64,000 nt of DNA from Larimichthys crocea (GCF_000972845.2 NC_040011.1:24047567-24111566), one strand, 5' to 3'; positions 48,063 to 61,375 are shown, numbered from the stretch's first letter. The notes: generated by a model not told the origin, from the sequence alone. Numbers and translations: made by a program.

Positions 48063-48099
48063 CAGGCCATGGAAGATGGACACATGCCTAATAACTAGT

Positions 48100-48320
48100 G
48101 ACGTGTCCTTAAATAATATATCCGCATCTGCCACTGTTTGTTTGCACATAATCCTGCTGAATTATGCATTATCACTCACTATAGATTCACCAGACTCTGC
48201 ATAAGAGCCCACAGACGCTCTTATGACGGCCGTCTGAGGTGTAAATCTTTACAGTGCCTGTATTCAAACACATTAAAGGGAAATGAGGGTGATTTCCTGT
48301 GAACGACACACCTGTGCCGA
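48100..48320. promoter_or_regulatory. Candidate conserved intronic element with 8-bp hairpin
   Basis: Repeat-free block with AATTATGCATTATC and a perfect inverted repeat ATAAGAGC (48201-48208) / GCTCTTAT (48217-48224) around an 8-nt spacer, followed by GACGGCCGTC (itself palindromic). Function is inferred only. Confidence 0.3.
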
Positions 48321-48624
48321 GAGAAAACATTGATATTGCACAAATAGAGTAAAGGTGTCAACATGAGACTGAGATTTAGACTGTGATATATAGTGCCTGT
48401 GATAAATCTAAGAGGATTTAATAATTGAGAGTCAGGTGATCAAGTTTCTGCCCTTGAACTTGAAAAATGGAAGCTGTTAATTGGAAGCCATTTTCAGCCT
48501 CATGTGTGATTGTATTGAGTGTGCCACATGCTCACCCAAAGTCCTCCAAACGGTCCCCTGCATGGGACAACGTCTACTCAGCGGTGCTGGTTTTGTCCAT
48601 CGTGTGTGTCTGAAGAGGTCTGAC

Positions 48625-48625
48625 C

Positions 48626-48657
<32 letters not shown>

Positions 48658-48701
48658 GTGTGTGCGTGTGCGTGTGTGCGTGTGTGTGTGTGTGCGTGTG
48701 T
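48625..48701. repeat. (TG)n microsatellite with GC interruptions
   Basis: About 77 bp of TG units interrupted by CG steps (TGCGTG). Confidence 0.95.
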
Positions 48702-49189
48702 TTATGTTAGTCCTGAATGAAGGCCAGACTGCGTTTCTCCTCTACGACTGTCTTACTGACACAAATTCACACCGCCTCGTCCTATTTTTAGTCCAAACAG
48801 CAGATAGTTTCGTCCCCTGTAACCTATTTTTTTTTCTGTCTGTAAGCATATTGTTAATTGATTGAGAGCTTTCATGCAATTTCAGGCTTTGATGTCGTGT
48901 CTCATTTTTCCACTGAATGGCTGGAAAAACTGTTCAAATTGGCGCCTGGAGACAGGAATGTAGACCTGGGGGAAAAGTAATTCCACTCAGTTTATCAGTG
49001 CTTTTATTTCAGAAAGTAGTTTGACATATTTCAGCCTGAGACAGGGAGCTTTAAATTTGACAGCAGAGCTCGTCCCACTTACCTGAAGGGAATGATAGCA
49101 CCTGTTTCAGGTGAGTGGGTAAACTGACATGACGTGGGCAGTCTCAGAGTTTGTTGCTTATTTGGATCCCCAGTTCTTGTTACCTTGGC

Positions 49190-49330
49190 AACAACTAGTG
49201 TCAATGAACGGCAGCTGAAAGCTGAAGATTAGCCTAGCTTAGCAGAAACACTTGAAGCGGAGGAAACTGCTAGCCGAACTCTGTCCACCCACTTCAAAGC
49301 TGCTATATTTATATGTTGTTTTATGTGCTT
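49190..49330 (+). repeat. Interspersed repeat family D fragment
   Basis: TAGCCTAGCTTAGCAGAAAC and GGAAACTGCTAGCCGAACTC, then TGTCCACCCACTTC, follow the order of the family D repeat. Confidence 0.5.
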
Positions 49331-50257
49331 TTTATATAAATGAATCACATAAGTGCATTAACCACCAACTCTGAGGTTTTTGAGCCTCTTTTAGCTTGTT
49401 TTGACAGGATGTTTACTGTGTGGTGCAGCTGTGATAGCAGCTAACAAGCTAATGTATGCGCTGTGATAACACTGTACCTGCCCAGCACCCAACAGGCAGG
49501 CAGGCAGACACAGTTAATGACTTGCTGGTGAAGAAGCGTCCAGCAGCTAAGGAGGCAGACTGTTCGTGTTGGAGTCGGCCAAAGCAGAACAGTGTGTTCA
49601 TCAGGACAGAAACACTGCTAATGAATGCTAATGTTGCTTCAGGCCCGCTAACACTTGTAGCAAGGAACTATTTTCTAATAGCTTAGCCTTAATCATTTAC
49701 AAAGGCGTGATTTGTCAAGGTGTGTGTCTGTCTGCCTCATGTGGTGTTCTTTTAGCGCCCCAAAACAAATAATGAATTCTGCTGAGAATCCTGCTTTAAT
49801 ACGCAAAGAGCTCAGTTAAATAGAGCTGGTATTTGTTAAACCTTCGACAGTTTGCTTTAACAAACCCAAGTGATCCTTGGATGTCTCGGTGCCTGCTTGC
49901 TAAAAAGCTGATGGAAGAATATATTTTTCCTTCTTTTTGGTGAAAGCTAGCAGTTTCCTCCTGCTCCCAGCTAAGCCAGGTTAAAAACATCCTGGATCTG
50001 GACTCCGTATTGAATGCACAGAGATGAAACTGATACCAATATTCTCATCTGACCTCTGGTAGGACATCAAAGCGGCGCACAAAATGTCAGAATATCATTT
50101 CAACCGGACTCCTTCGTGGACGTATTTCATCATGATCATCAATTCCACTCATACAACTGCTAATATTTCCATATAAACTCAGATTTTCAGTGGTTTGTCG
50201 TGGTTAAAAGGCCCAAAACTAAGAGTGTCTTCTCAAATTTATCAGAGAGGAGAGAGA

Positions 50258-50259
<2 letters not shown>

Positions 50260-50304
<45 letters not shown>

Positions 50305-50373
50305 GGACCAGGCACACCCACATTTTTTCCACTCTTGTTCCTTCTGTCTTCCTCCATCCCCTCATTCACTCCA

Positions 50374-50412
<39 letters not shown>

Positions 50413-50505
50413 CTTGGCTGGCATGCACTAATGGAAAGCTATGGTCTGGCAGGACTCATCCCGCCACTTTCGACAGTAATTGGCCGTTTGCTGTCAGACG
50501 GACAG

Positions 50506-50557
<52 letters not shown>

Positions 50558-50688
50558 CAACCAGATTTGTGTGTGTCATATATCTTTCCTGTCTGTCCCT
50601 GCATCATGCTCCTGGTCTTTGTTTTCTCATACAGGCTTCTTTTATCCACTGCTTTGCATCATGGCTAAACATGTAGAAAACACACACA

Positions 50689-50737
<49 letters not shown>
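50260..50737. repeat. Cluster of three (CA)n tracts and one (CT)n tract
   Basis: (AC)21 at 50260-50302, (CA)18 at 50375-50410, (CA)23 at 50508-50554 and (CT)23 at 50691-50737. ORFs of up to 158 codons across here encode only Thr-His or Leu-Ser repeats and are artefacts. Confidence 0.97.
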
Positions 50738-50739
<2 letters not shown>

Positions 50740-51619
50740 GCCTGTCTATCAGCCTTGTTGCCTCTGACAGTACGAGCCCATGTTCTGCATATAATTGCTG
50801 CATCTTTGCAGGTTTGGAATGATGTGATGGGCTTTAGGGATTTGTGTGTAAGTGTGTACGTGTGGAGTGTCCAAGGATAAAATGGCAAATCCAGACTTCC
50901 CAATTAGATATAATCCATTTAGTTCAAAGCAGAGCCCTGCCAAAGTCTGATGGGAAAAATGGAGAGAGTGAAAACAAAGGGGTTGATGGAGGTGAAAGCT
51001 GAGCAGAGGTGGTTGTCATGTGGTTGTTGTGAATACAGATCTGCATTTACTGAGTAAACACACACTCCAGGCAGGTAACCAGCTTTTTTTAGAAGCTTTA
51101 AATCGTCTCCTCCTCTCACAGCCTCTTTCTCATCTTGTCTCTTAATTTACGTACTCTGTGTGTGTGTACTTCTTTTCAAGCTGATTGATTTATTTGCCGT
51201 GGTGTCGTTACAGCACTATGCTAGAGCAACCAGCTCTGTGTTACTGATATACAGTGTCTCCATTAGGCCTGGCAAGCCCGCAGCCCTGCAGCCCTGCATC
51301 TTTCTCAGGAGTTCATTCTGTCGCTATTGTACCTGCAGCAGTTTATGATCGAGCAGATTCAACCATTGTACGCGCTTCTGCAAAAGAAATGTTCACCAAT
51401 CACTGCTGTATGTGCACATTTAGTCATCCAGAATGGGTCGTTCTTTCCCTTCAATTCGTCTTGTCAGGCAAGCCTCACCATCCTCCATCATTTCAACTGG
51501 CTGTTAACCATTTCTAACGCTGCTGTGTCTGAACTCAGTCATCAATAGCACAGTCTGAGCATTTGACTTATGGAGATTGTTGGACATGTTCCACATTTTG
51601 AGAGGAAATAAAGCCATGT

Positions 51620-51860
51620 AAAGTTCAATTTAAATAATTCCCTCCCCTCCTTTTGTGCACCAAACATTCTGACTGGAACCAGTTTTTAATTATTATCAAC
51701 GATTCATCCAAATTTTCAACTGACTGACTCTTAGTTTCCTCCATCAACATCCCCCTCTGCCTTTTCGTCTCTGTCATTATGTCCATGGAGGCTGCTGAGC
51801 CCAGCTCCTGTTCCGGCACAACACCAAGAGAGAGATAAACCAAGATATCGATCATAGCAT
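51620..51860 (-). repeat. Interspersed repeat family B fragment (weak)
   Basis: Phrases such as GTTTCCTCCATCAACATCCC, TCTGTCATTATGTCCATGG and GAGCCCAGCTCCTG parallel 52595-52700, where the family B relation is clearer. Confidence 0.45.
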
Positions 51861-52594
51861 TAATAACATCAGGCTGTGCAGCATCTCATGTGCAGGGTCT
51901 ATGTCCTACTTCCTCTCTTCTCTTTAGTGACCTGTTAACCTAATGCAGGGACCACTGGATCAACTGGGCTTCCTCTCTCTCTCTCTGTCTCTCTCTCTCT
52001 GTCTCTGTCTCTCCATGGCTTGAGGCCGGCCCTGGGAAATTTGACAAGATAATGAATTGCCATGCATGCTGCAGTTTTTCACATTTCACAGCCCAGTAAC
52101 TCTGTATGTAGGCATGGAGGGAAGGGTGGAGGTGGTGGGAGGATAAGTGGAGGAAAGGATGAGACAGAAAGAAATCACCAGTAGACACAATACATGAGGT
52201 AAGATGAATATATGCAGGTGAAAGTTAGACCTTTTTTCCATGTTTTTCCTTCTTTTTGTCTCCCTCGCCATCCGTTCTGTTACCACAGACGCACAGACAG
52301 AGTTATGTAATTGTCTGTGGTGCACAGCTGCTTCCTCACAGTGGCAGCAGATGAAAAAAAAGAGGAAGACGAAGGAGATGAATGAAGGAAAGGAAAGGAG
52401 GAAAAAGACAGCAGAAAAGTGAGAGTGATACACAGAAAGACAGAGACATCAACAGGAACTTATATTCCTATTATATTCCTATTACAGTATTACAACATAT
52501 TTATCGAGAGAAAACAGTAAAATTATGTAGAAATTGCCAAAGTTTCAGAGTGCAATATCACTGTGGTAAATATGGACATCTGTACACGTGAACT

Positions 52595-53045
52595 TCACTT
52601 CCTCCTTCAACGTCCCCTTCGCTGTTGTTGCCTCTGTCATCATGTTTACGAAAGCCACTGAGCTGGGCTTACATTGCCCGCTTGCCCAGCTCCGGTTCTA
52701 GCACGACACATCAGCATTCACCATTCCCTGTGCCTGAAAACCTCCTCTTCTTCTTCCCGGTGGTCCAAAACTCCTGTGGTACAAACACCAACACTCCCCC
52801 GGTGCACTGAGTTCACAGTCTGGGCAGCCCGGCTAACAAACTGAGCTAACAATAACTAACAGCAGCTACAGTTGGCAGCAGTTTATTGTCCATCAGGAAA
52901 CTCTGTTAATCACACAGAGTTGATGTGAAGCACATCAGAGAGAAAACCAGGAAGATTTTCATAGAAAATATGATCCTGTTTCACCACATTATCTGCCAGG
53001 TAATCACAGTTTTACAGCCGTTTTCACACTGTCATTGTCAGAAAT
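52595..53045 (-). repeat. Interspersed repeat family B copy (inverted)
   Basis: The reverse complement matches 13990-14350 and 39600-39960: AACTGTAGCTGCTGTTAG, GCCGGGCTGCCCAGACTGTG, TTTTGGACCACCGGGAAG. About 450 bp of the long copy, without the MITE-bearing end. Confidence 0.7.
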
Positions 53046-53119
53046 GTTCCATATCCATAACTTGAAAGTACAACAAAAGGCTGACATGCTTTTTACCTTG
53101 CATCTGCTTGTAATTTTAT

Positions 53120-53280
53120 GTTTGACTCAACCTGGCCATAGGTTCATTAGCAGTCTGGTGTCAGCTCTGTGATTGACTGGCGTCCTGTCCAGGGTGACCT
53201 GACTCTTGCCCACTGCATGCTGGGACTAACTACAGCCTACTGTGACCCTGAACAGGACAAGCTTTGTAAAAAAATGGATG
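53120..53280 (+). repeat. LINE/SINE 3' tail repeat
   Basis: TGATTGACTGGCGTCCTGTC, CAGGGTGACCTGACTC, CTGTGACCCTGAACAGGACA and a final AAAATGGATGGAT is a widespread vertebrate repeat end of L2/CR1-related elements. No ORF is attached. Confidence 0.65.
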
Positions 53281-53954
53281 GATTATGATTTCCAATGCAC
53301 ATCATTATGAGGCACGGTGCCTTCAGTCATGACTGGGAGATACAAAAAGATGGAAAAAACATTTGAATCTATAAAAGAAGTCAGGTCTGTAAAAACAGAA
53401 GCCTTCAGTCACAACAAGCTTTTTCACTTCTTACAGTGTGGAGACTGGTGCCAATATTCTCCTCAATATGAGCCACTCTAATCACTGCATTCATTCATTT
53501 TTTATTTTTTTTATCATTCTCCCAAACACACACAGTTATTGTCTATTCCTCATAATTTGAAATCACTCGAGTCGAACACACGCACGCACCCGCCCGAGAA
53601 CCCATAATTCAGTAAGTGAATAAGGCATTCAGTCTACGGCGGCAGAGATTAGATAAGAAAGTGAGCAGTCAGACTGCTGCGGCAGGAAAGCAGAACAAAT
53701 GAACTGCACTCGTGATGGAGAGAGCTTATACTGTGAAAGCCATAGCCCTGATCGTTCAAGATGAGTGCTTTTCTATGGAGGGCAACTCTCCAGCACTATT
53801 CACCATGGAGCCTGATTACTACAGTTTACAAGGAGATTTACGCATTCATCTCTTCATGCTTCAAGCACACTGTGGATATCAACTATTGTGTAGTGAATCA
53901 TCCTATTGTGCATCATGTGTTCCATATATATTGACCCCCCCTTGTTTGTTAAAG

Positions 53955-54300
53955 GAAAAGTCCAACCTTGTAGGAAATGTACTTGTTTGCTGTATTACAC
54001 GCTGTCAGATGAGAAAACTGATATCAGTTTCATCTCTGCGGCTTTGGTGGAGGAAGGTGTGAAGCTTAGCTTAGAAAAGACAGGAGAAACTGCTGTCACA
54101 GCTCGGACCAAAGGGAAGCTTCAACAACTGCAGGAGCTGTCGACTTCGCATGACGTAGGTTCTGAGGTAGCACCTCCAAGAATCAGCCACCTGGATCCAG
54201 AGAAACCAGATCATTTTGCAGCTAATGCTAGTGTTTCCAACAGGTTAACTCCTGACAGTCATAGCACTGAGCTAAGATAAGCTATCATGAGCTTATTGGA
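53955..54300 (+). repeat. Interspersed repeat family D copy
   Basis: Starts AAAGGAAAAGTCCAACCTTG, continues GTCAGATGAGAAAACTGAT, GTGAAGCTTAGCTTAG, AGACAGGAGAAACTGC. A piece of the start recurs at 61683. It generates a 124-codon ORF at 53906-54280 that is not a gene. Confidence 0.65.
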
Positions 54301-56144
54301 TCTGTTTGAATGGAAATGCTGCAATCACTGGATTTTCTTGCAGAAGCTTGCGTAAAAAGTTCAACTTTGGTAAACCAAAGAGCCTCGATAATTAGCTGAT
54401 AATCGATAAGCCGTTTAAGTCGTTTTATCGTCTGTTTCAGATGTGAACTTTGCTGCGCTTCTGTCACATTTCAAGCAGGGAACACAAGAGAAAAACCTGA
54501 ACGCAGACACAAAGGCTGAACAGGTGCAGATCAGTGGTTATTAGCTAAGTAAATGTATAAGTTAAAAACCAGGTAAGGCAGTCCAAACAAGCAAACACGA
54601 CAGTTTCCATTTCATTTATTTATAAAAAATGTAACATCTATCAAGTTTTTGGCTGTGAACTAATTAATGGAGGGAAAAATCAGCAGATGAATAAATAATG
54701 AAAACAGTTCTGACCAATTCCAAAACTGTCCGAAGAAAAGGGAAAATGAGTTTCACTTTCAGTTTTATATAAGCTGCTCTGCAGTGAGCGTAGACTGCTT
54801 CACAAAGAACATGCAACCCAGCCTGCAGTCAGTCAGAGGCTGATGGTGTGAAGAAGAACCCCTTGACTGCGTCACCAAGTTTCCATCACCATCTTTCATG
54901 TATCGGATGCACAAAAGACTTGAGCTGCATCTCTTTCTTGTGTGACTTAGAGCACGTAGAGAAGTCATCTGCTGCATGTTAATGCACAATTTTCCATCCA
55001 TTTAAAATACAAGGCTGCTAACACAGATTCTCTATCAGGGAAGCTCTGAACACCAAACAGCAGTATTTTTGACGGAGTGTGTTCCTGAGGCTCTACGATG
55101 CGGTATCCCTACATTAGGAATCTGCAGTATTTATTTATTTATAACGTCTCTGTCTTCTGTGATGAGGTTGGCTGTGCTGGTCAAACACTCTTGTATTTGG
55201 GAAGTGTTTTCAGACTAGAACAGCAGAGAGTGTTTGATTTGATTCTTTTTTTTATTAAGAGAAATCCTCCTGGTCATCACAGCCTGACCGGTGTTGACAT
55301 ACACACATACAGGTGTGTTGTGTGTGTGTTTGTGTCTCTACATCCTGCTGAGCCAGTGTTTGCAGACCGATCAGGGATAAAGCCTTGTGACCTGGCATCC
55401 ATCCAACCCTCCCATTCTCTCCTCACCCAGCTCTCTCTCTGCCTTTTCTTCTCTCTCCCTCCTCCTCCCCTCCCTCTGCTTCTCTCTGCCCCCTGCTCAC
55501 TCCCCAACATCCCTTTGTTTATGAATTTGAACGTTTAGAAAAACTCAATGGAAAGGATAGAAATATGGAGAAAAATAACCTAAATATACCAAAAAATCTT
55601 TGCTCTGTTCTGAGGTGGGAAAGTTGACGTGTCAGCAAAGAGAAGATGCAATAAAGGCTGATGGAAACACATTTTCCAAATAAACAAAGACATTGCATGG
55701 CCTGCTTCCTCTTCCTCTTCTTCTTCTTCGTCTTCTTTATTACTGCGAGGGCAGAGAGTTGTCAGAATTCCCCAAAAAATAGAAAAGGGAGGCTGACAAA
55801 ATCATGCTGTGTTCGGCCAGAGGAGACAAAATAATTCATGAAAATAAGTACCAGCAGCTTGGAGAAGTCATGATGTACTGCCGCTTTTTTTTTTAAGAAT
55901 GTTGTCATGATCTCTTGAGAATATGTCCACAGCTTGAGTTACTAAAACACACTTGATTCATATTTTGTTTTATATCGTCACACCTGGCCGGAAACACACC
56001 ATCCTCCTGTGTCTTTAATTCTGTAAAAAAAAAAACACACACACAAAAAAAAAACAGCCATCAGGACACTTGTATGTACTGTGTGTTAGTAATGACATCA
56101 TTCATAGTGTGCAGAGGATGTTGACAGTGGCAGAGGAAGTGGGT

Positions 56145-56192
<48 letters not shown>

Positions 56193-57313
56193 TAGCTTGG
56201 CAAGGCCTACAGTTGGCAGTACACCATCCAGGATATGAGCACACACATATTTGCCGCTAGTTTCACAAAGATCTAAAAGACCAGTGTGTAAGATCAGATC
56301 ATGCTCAGCTTAGATGTTAGGCTAAAGTAAGTCAGACAGAGACACAAGAATGAGGTTCACCAGCCAGTGTCACCTTCTGACACCCTGCAAAAAGATGGAC
56401 ACATGGTTCCATCTGTGGTTTGGTAGTCGTGTTGATCTTTGGAAATGGTGATTTTTTTTTTGTAACTTTCCTAATTACTATAATTCTAACTTACTATATT
56501 TTGGTGGACTTGTGCCTTGTGAAATCGTTTCTGTCTTGGTGTTGACTCGGTCTCACCCTGCCTTAGTCTTTGTTTTTACTTTATCTCCACCCCTCAAAGT
56601 TTTGGTCTTCTCTCGGTCTTGATACACTTGGTCTGGACTTGGTTTCGGTCTAGCTTGAACATAGCAATAACTTCAGCCAAGCGGTTAACATTGTTTAATT
56701 TACCCAGAATTCTTACAAAAGTCAAGAATCATCTTGTTTGTCGGATCAGAGCTATGGATGGAAATGAGACTGAGCGATTCAGAGTGTAGACTGATGTAGC
56801 TCAATGTAATAATATTGAACTCATCGAGCTCTCCTCAGTGTCCCAGTCAAAGTGTGTCTCTATGAAGCCACCACCTGCTAAAGAGTTTCATCGGGGATGT
56901 CACATTGTTTCAGGGTATTTGAGCATAATTACTGTGTGTGTGTGTGAGTGAGTGTGTGTGTGTTAAGACAGAACAAGAGACAGAGTTGCAGTGAGGACGG
57001 AGCGTGCCAGCGTTCCAATGCGCCTTTATGCATGCATGGTTGGTTGTGCGAGTACTGTGTCTGTGTGTGTGTGTGCAGAGTGGGACACAGTAAATGGGTC
57101 ATATGCAGGGGAGGAGGATGACCTTGGGAATTTGTCCTGTTTTTCTTCACAAGTCTGCCGACGCAGTTCTTTGTCTCAGACAGAGAGAGAGGTAGAAATA
57201 CGACAGAGGACTGTCAACAGATACCCAAAGATGGATTTGTTGAGAAAATGAAAAAGTCTTCCCCAAACTGTTGAAGCACAATGTTTGAAATAACAGAGTA
57301 TGATAAAGCATTA
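54301..57313. other. klf7 intron 1: no feature recognised except simple repeats
   Basis: Simple repeats: (TG)n at 56150-56190, pyrimidine-rich text near 55430-55500 and 55705-55740, and TG tracts near 56933-56960 and 57058-57074. A short phrase AAAGACCAGTGTGTAAGATC at 56276 echoes the MITE terminus at 18322. Confidence 0.5.
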
Positions 57314-57595
57314 AGAGTTCCATTCAAGGTTCCTTGTGGAGTTTTAGACCTCCACTTGGAGGATGGAGCAGGTGGGTGTGAGGTGGGTCCCTGTTTTGTT
57401 CATCTGGTGCACAAGAAGAAGAGCTCGCCTGTAAAAACGGATGCCAACAATGCTGGAATTAAAATAATCGGCTTTGCGGATGTTTTATGGGGAAGGAAAT
57501 GCATTCAACACATTTGTTAGAACTGGAACACAAAATATAAATATAACTTTTGTTTGTTTGCAGTAAAACTCCACAGGGCACCTTCAGTGGAACTA
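57314..57595. mobile_element. MITE-like element with 32-bp imperfect inverted repeats
   Basis: Left arm 57314-57346 (AGTTCCATTCAAGGTTCC, TTGTGGAGTTTTA) is inverted at 57564-57595 (TAAAACTCCACAGGG, CACCTTCAGTGGAACTAA). The span is about 280 bp. No transposase and no clear target duplication were seen. Confidence 0.7.
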
Positions 57596-58092
57596 AGGAA
57601 ACGCTGGAAAACAAACCCAGACCAGAAGTCCACCAAAGTCTGTGTACAGGACTGTCACACATTCCCTCTAATGTTTCCACGTCTCCTCTCACCAGCTGTC
57701 TTTGATGTCATGTGTGTGTAATGTCCAACACGAGCCTGTTCAACTTCCACCAGTCCTGCATGCGAATAACAGCTTAGTTATTCTAAAACTTTTACTTTTT
57801 GTGACTTCAAAAATTCAGCTTCGCTGTTATGTTTCCTCCAGCTCTCATTGGCTGGATCCACCTGATTCGATCGTGGGATATCAAACGAAACATGAAAACA
57901 TCTGCAGGGCCAGAAATGTTAAACGTCTGAGTCACTAACTGAATCCACATTATGTCATTACCTCTAATGTGTTTCCTACTGCAGCTTTTGGTGAACTGAC
58001 TCATTGTTCCGGATGAGACTGAAGTTTCATCGGATTGGATCATTCCTTTTTTTTACTTGCATTTTTCATCTTTTATCCAACTATAATCTCTT

Positions 58093-58534
58093 ACCCCTAA
58101 ATTCCACCAGGCATGACTGCGATGCTGATTGCAGTTATTCTAGACAATGGTTGTGATTCCACCAGAAGCACGGAAAACTGTTCTCTGCTCTGCTCTGCAG
58201 ATAACACTCAGCTGTTTGTCTATTTTTGACAGATGCCATGACCAGCCACATGAAGCAGCACAGAGTAAATCAAGCTGGCTGGAAGTCAGACACCAAAACA
58301 ACAAATCGTGTTGATTTTCAAAATAATACACCCGGTGGAAACTCCCATCATAAAGATGGACAAAATATTTAACTGCTTAACATATTTACTCATGGCAGAA
58401 GGAAAATGACCAAATCTAAGCAAGTTAACAACATCCGTTGGGCAAAACACTCACAGCGTCTGAGACCATGTAGAAAACCAAAATGGCGTCTCAGCTGTGC
58501 TGTCATAGCGTCGTCTCCAGTGGAATTTAGGGGT
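58093..58534. mobile_element. MITE with perfect 15-bp inverted termini
   Basis: ACCCCTAAATTCCAC at 58093-58107 and its exact complement GTGGAATTTAGGGGT at 58520-58534 bound 442 bp. Near each end further inverted words occur (GCGATG near 58119, CATAGCG near 58504). There is no coding capacity, and the target duplication is unclear. The superfamily (hAT or piggyBac-like) is unresolved. Confidence 0.8.
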
Positions 58535-60111
58535 TATAAATTTCTAGAAGTTTCTCCTTCTTGTCGTCTAACTTTTCCAAATACCACCCAAAATTAATGC
58601 AGACAATAAAAATAGGCTCATCAGGTCGCCATTTTTCAATATTTGTCATAATTGCAGGTTTTGCAAGTCTTTCTAAATCAGGCCAGCAGCGTGCTGCTGC
58701 TGCTGCTGCATGTGGACAAATGGTTGTGGTGTCTGGCCCAGCAGTGCCATCTATGCCTTGCTTTAGTGGGATATGTGGGTCGTCAGCTATTTTAATCCAC
58801 AATGTTGCCAGGAATACCTGAGGGAACAGACCAGTGCTGCTGCAGTGTGTGTATTTATGTGCTCCATATGTACATGCTCACAGACATGAACAAAGTGGAG
58901 TGTCTGAGAAAAACACAGGGAATTAGAAGGTGTGTCCGCAATAATGCCAAGTTCATTTGGAAACGTTGTTTACGTGTCAAACAGGGTTGTCGTTTTGTAA
59001 AATGGTAGAGAAACTGATGGACGGATAAATCTCTTCATTTTTTTAAGTCAGACTTCAGCTTCACACTCTTCCTCCTGCTGATATCTGATCAAACAGTACA
59101 GGTGAGGGAATGTTGACACAGTGTATTTTTATGTTGGTTTTATCGCTAGATGACTGCACAAATAAAAAAACAATGATTAGATTGGAGCTCATAAATGCTG
59201 CCAATGATGATGGATGGTGACGATATCAGTGACTGTATCTCAAAAGACAGCATATTTACTGCGGGACCAGATGTATCTGCATACAGGTTTAACCATTTTG
59301 GGGAGATCTGTGAACATTGCTGATCAAATATCAATGAAGTAAAGCTGTACTGTAAATACATCATTTGAATACTCCTCACCACTTACTGCTGTTACTACTA
59401 CCACTTCCTACCTACTGAACAGTGTGTATCCTCCTTCTTTGTGGATGGATTCTACTTCTTTGCTGTTGTTGGTAGTGTTGGAGAGGAGGTCCTCTCTGAA
59501 GAGCTGGAGGTCTTCAGGAGGTTTTTGAAGGTAGAGAGGGACGCCCCTGATCTGGTAGGACGTTCTGCCAACGGGGAACAACAGATGAGAAAAGTTTGGA
59601 TTGCCCTGAGCGTGCGGGTGGCAGAGCCAGGCGTTAGGGGTTTGAATTTAGGTAGCCAGTGGAGCTCGATGAGCTCATCTACAATGATAATCGACCATTT
59701 CAATCCATTTTTAAGCAAACACTCGCTGACTTCAGCTTTTCCAAATGTGGGAATTTCCTGCTTGTCTCTGTTTCATGTCATTGTGGACTTGGTTGGTTGG
59801 ATAGAAATTTGAGGAGAACACCTTGAACGCTAGTACTGTACAGCATGTTCCTTCATAGACAAAAGGATTAAAAGATGAGTAAAGGAAATAATCGATGAGT
59901 GAGACAATGATAGTGTGGTTGAAGCTCTGTTTTAAATCACTCACTTTGCTGTGGAGTGTGTCCCCGTCCACGTTACAACATGAGAGAAGAGAAGCCCAGA
60001 GCAGCTTTAGACAAAATGCGTGCTTATTCAGATTTATACACATCAGTGTGCACATGGCCTCAGTTTCCAGCTGGATGAAAAGCAAACTTCACTTTGATGC
60101 CAATTGTAGAC

Positions 60112-60113
<2 letters not shown>
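58535..60113. other. klf7 intron 1: no gene recognised
   Basis: An ORF at 59441-59812 and its opposite-strand shadow lie in sequence (GGAGGTCTTCAGGAGGTTTTT, AGCCAGTGGAGCTCGATGAG) that resembles a fish interspersed repeat I cannot name. A short (GCT)n run lies at 58694-58708. Confidence 0.4.
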
Positions 60114-60165
<52 letters not shown>

Positions 60166-60316
60166 GGTGTGTGTTTGTATGTGTGTGTCTCGGGGGAAGA
60201 GGGGAGACATCTGAATTATTTAAGGTTGAACTGCAGGACACAGCAAAGTGGAGAAAGAGAGGGTGTTTCTCTTTTACCCGCAAGACAACTTTCTGATGCA
60301 GAGAGGGTTTCATCAG

Positions 60317-60347
<31 letters not shown>

Positions 60348-60521
60348 GGTATGCGTGAGTCATGTGTCCACCTGCTTTGCTCTCCAGCAAGGCCAATGAG
60401 ATCAGTGGCTTCCTCAAAATACAAAGCCCTCTGGAGGTAAAAGAGAGAGAGACAGAGAAAGGGAGAGAGACCCTGGTGTAAAAAAAAGGTGTGATAACAG
60501 TAGAGGCTCCCCTGGAGTCAT

Positions 60522-60569
<48 letters not shown>
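60114..60569. repeat. Facing (TG)n and (CA)n microsatellites
   Basis: (TG)24 at 60114-60161, (CA)15 at 60316-60345 and (CA)23 at 60523-60569: one TG tract followed by two complementary CA tracts within 460 bp. Confidence 0.97.
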
Positions 60570-60576
<7 letters not shown>

Positions 60577-61375
60577 CACACACACATGCACCATCTTGTT
60601 CATCTATCCTATTAAGGGCTCTTCAGTGACTGCGATGAATCCATCCGTCACGCTTCATGTTAACCTGCAGTAATTCTAACATTTTCATTTCACGCCATCT
60701 TTTGCCAGTGAAGTTGCTGTTGAAGTTTTCTTAAGTGTTTTAGTTTCTGAAGATATGAGGAGGGATTTTTTTTTTTTTTTTACGATATTTTATTTAGTTA
60801 ATTTCACAACATGCAAACAGGAAACACGACATGAAAGAAAAAACATGAAGATGTCATTTCATGCAGGACAAAAGCATTTACTTGATCATAAAACAATAAG
60901 GAAGATATCATTTGTAAGAAGAAAGCCTCACATGTATGTCTGAATGATCAAAGCATGTTCTCTCTGTCTTTATGCAAGTGAGGCCTGATCATGAAAGATA
61001 CAGACACAACAATACAAAACTAGTCCAACAGGCCAAGTCAGTGAAACAAACAATGATGTTGTACAACAGCGTCTGTCCATCTCTGTCAGAGCCGGCGTGG
61101 GACGTCATGTGTGTGTGTTCTTGGACGAGACTCCGCTCAGGATGTTGTGATGGGCGTAAATCCCTCGGTGTGATGAAGATGTTTTGGCACGTTCAGTCTG
61201 TGATGGCGACATGTTACAGAATATAATAACTCACTTAATAATCCTGATGTCACCTGGCTCTCTCTGATGAATTTACATCAGTCTATTACAGCCAATGAAT
61301 GAATGAATTTAAACGAGCCGAACATAAAGGAAGGGATCAGCTGCTGTTGTGTCTTAATGGATTGACCCTTTCTGT

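Noticed and set aside
50200..50676. 158-codon ORF, the longest-looking coding candidate in its region on the plus strand
   Set aside because: It is driven by three (CA)n tracts that are open in several frames; the protein is mostly Thr-His repeats with no domain.
59441..59812. 123-codon ORF in klf7 intron 1, also open on the other strand
   Set aside because: The sequence resembles an interspersed repeat, and no protein family was recognised.
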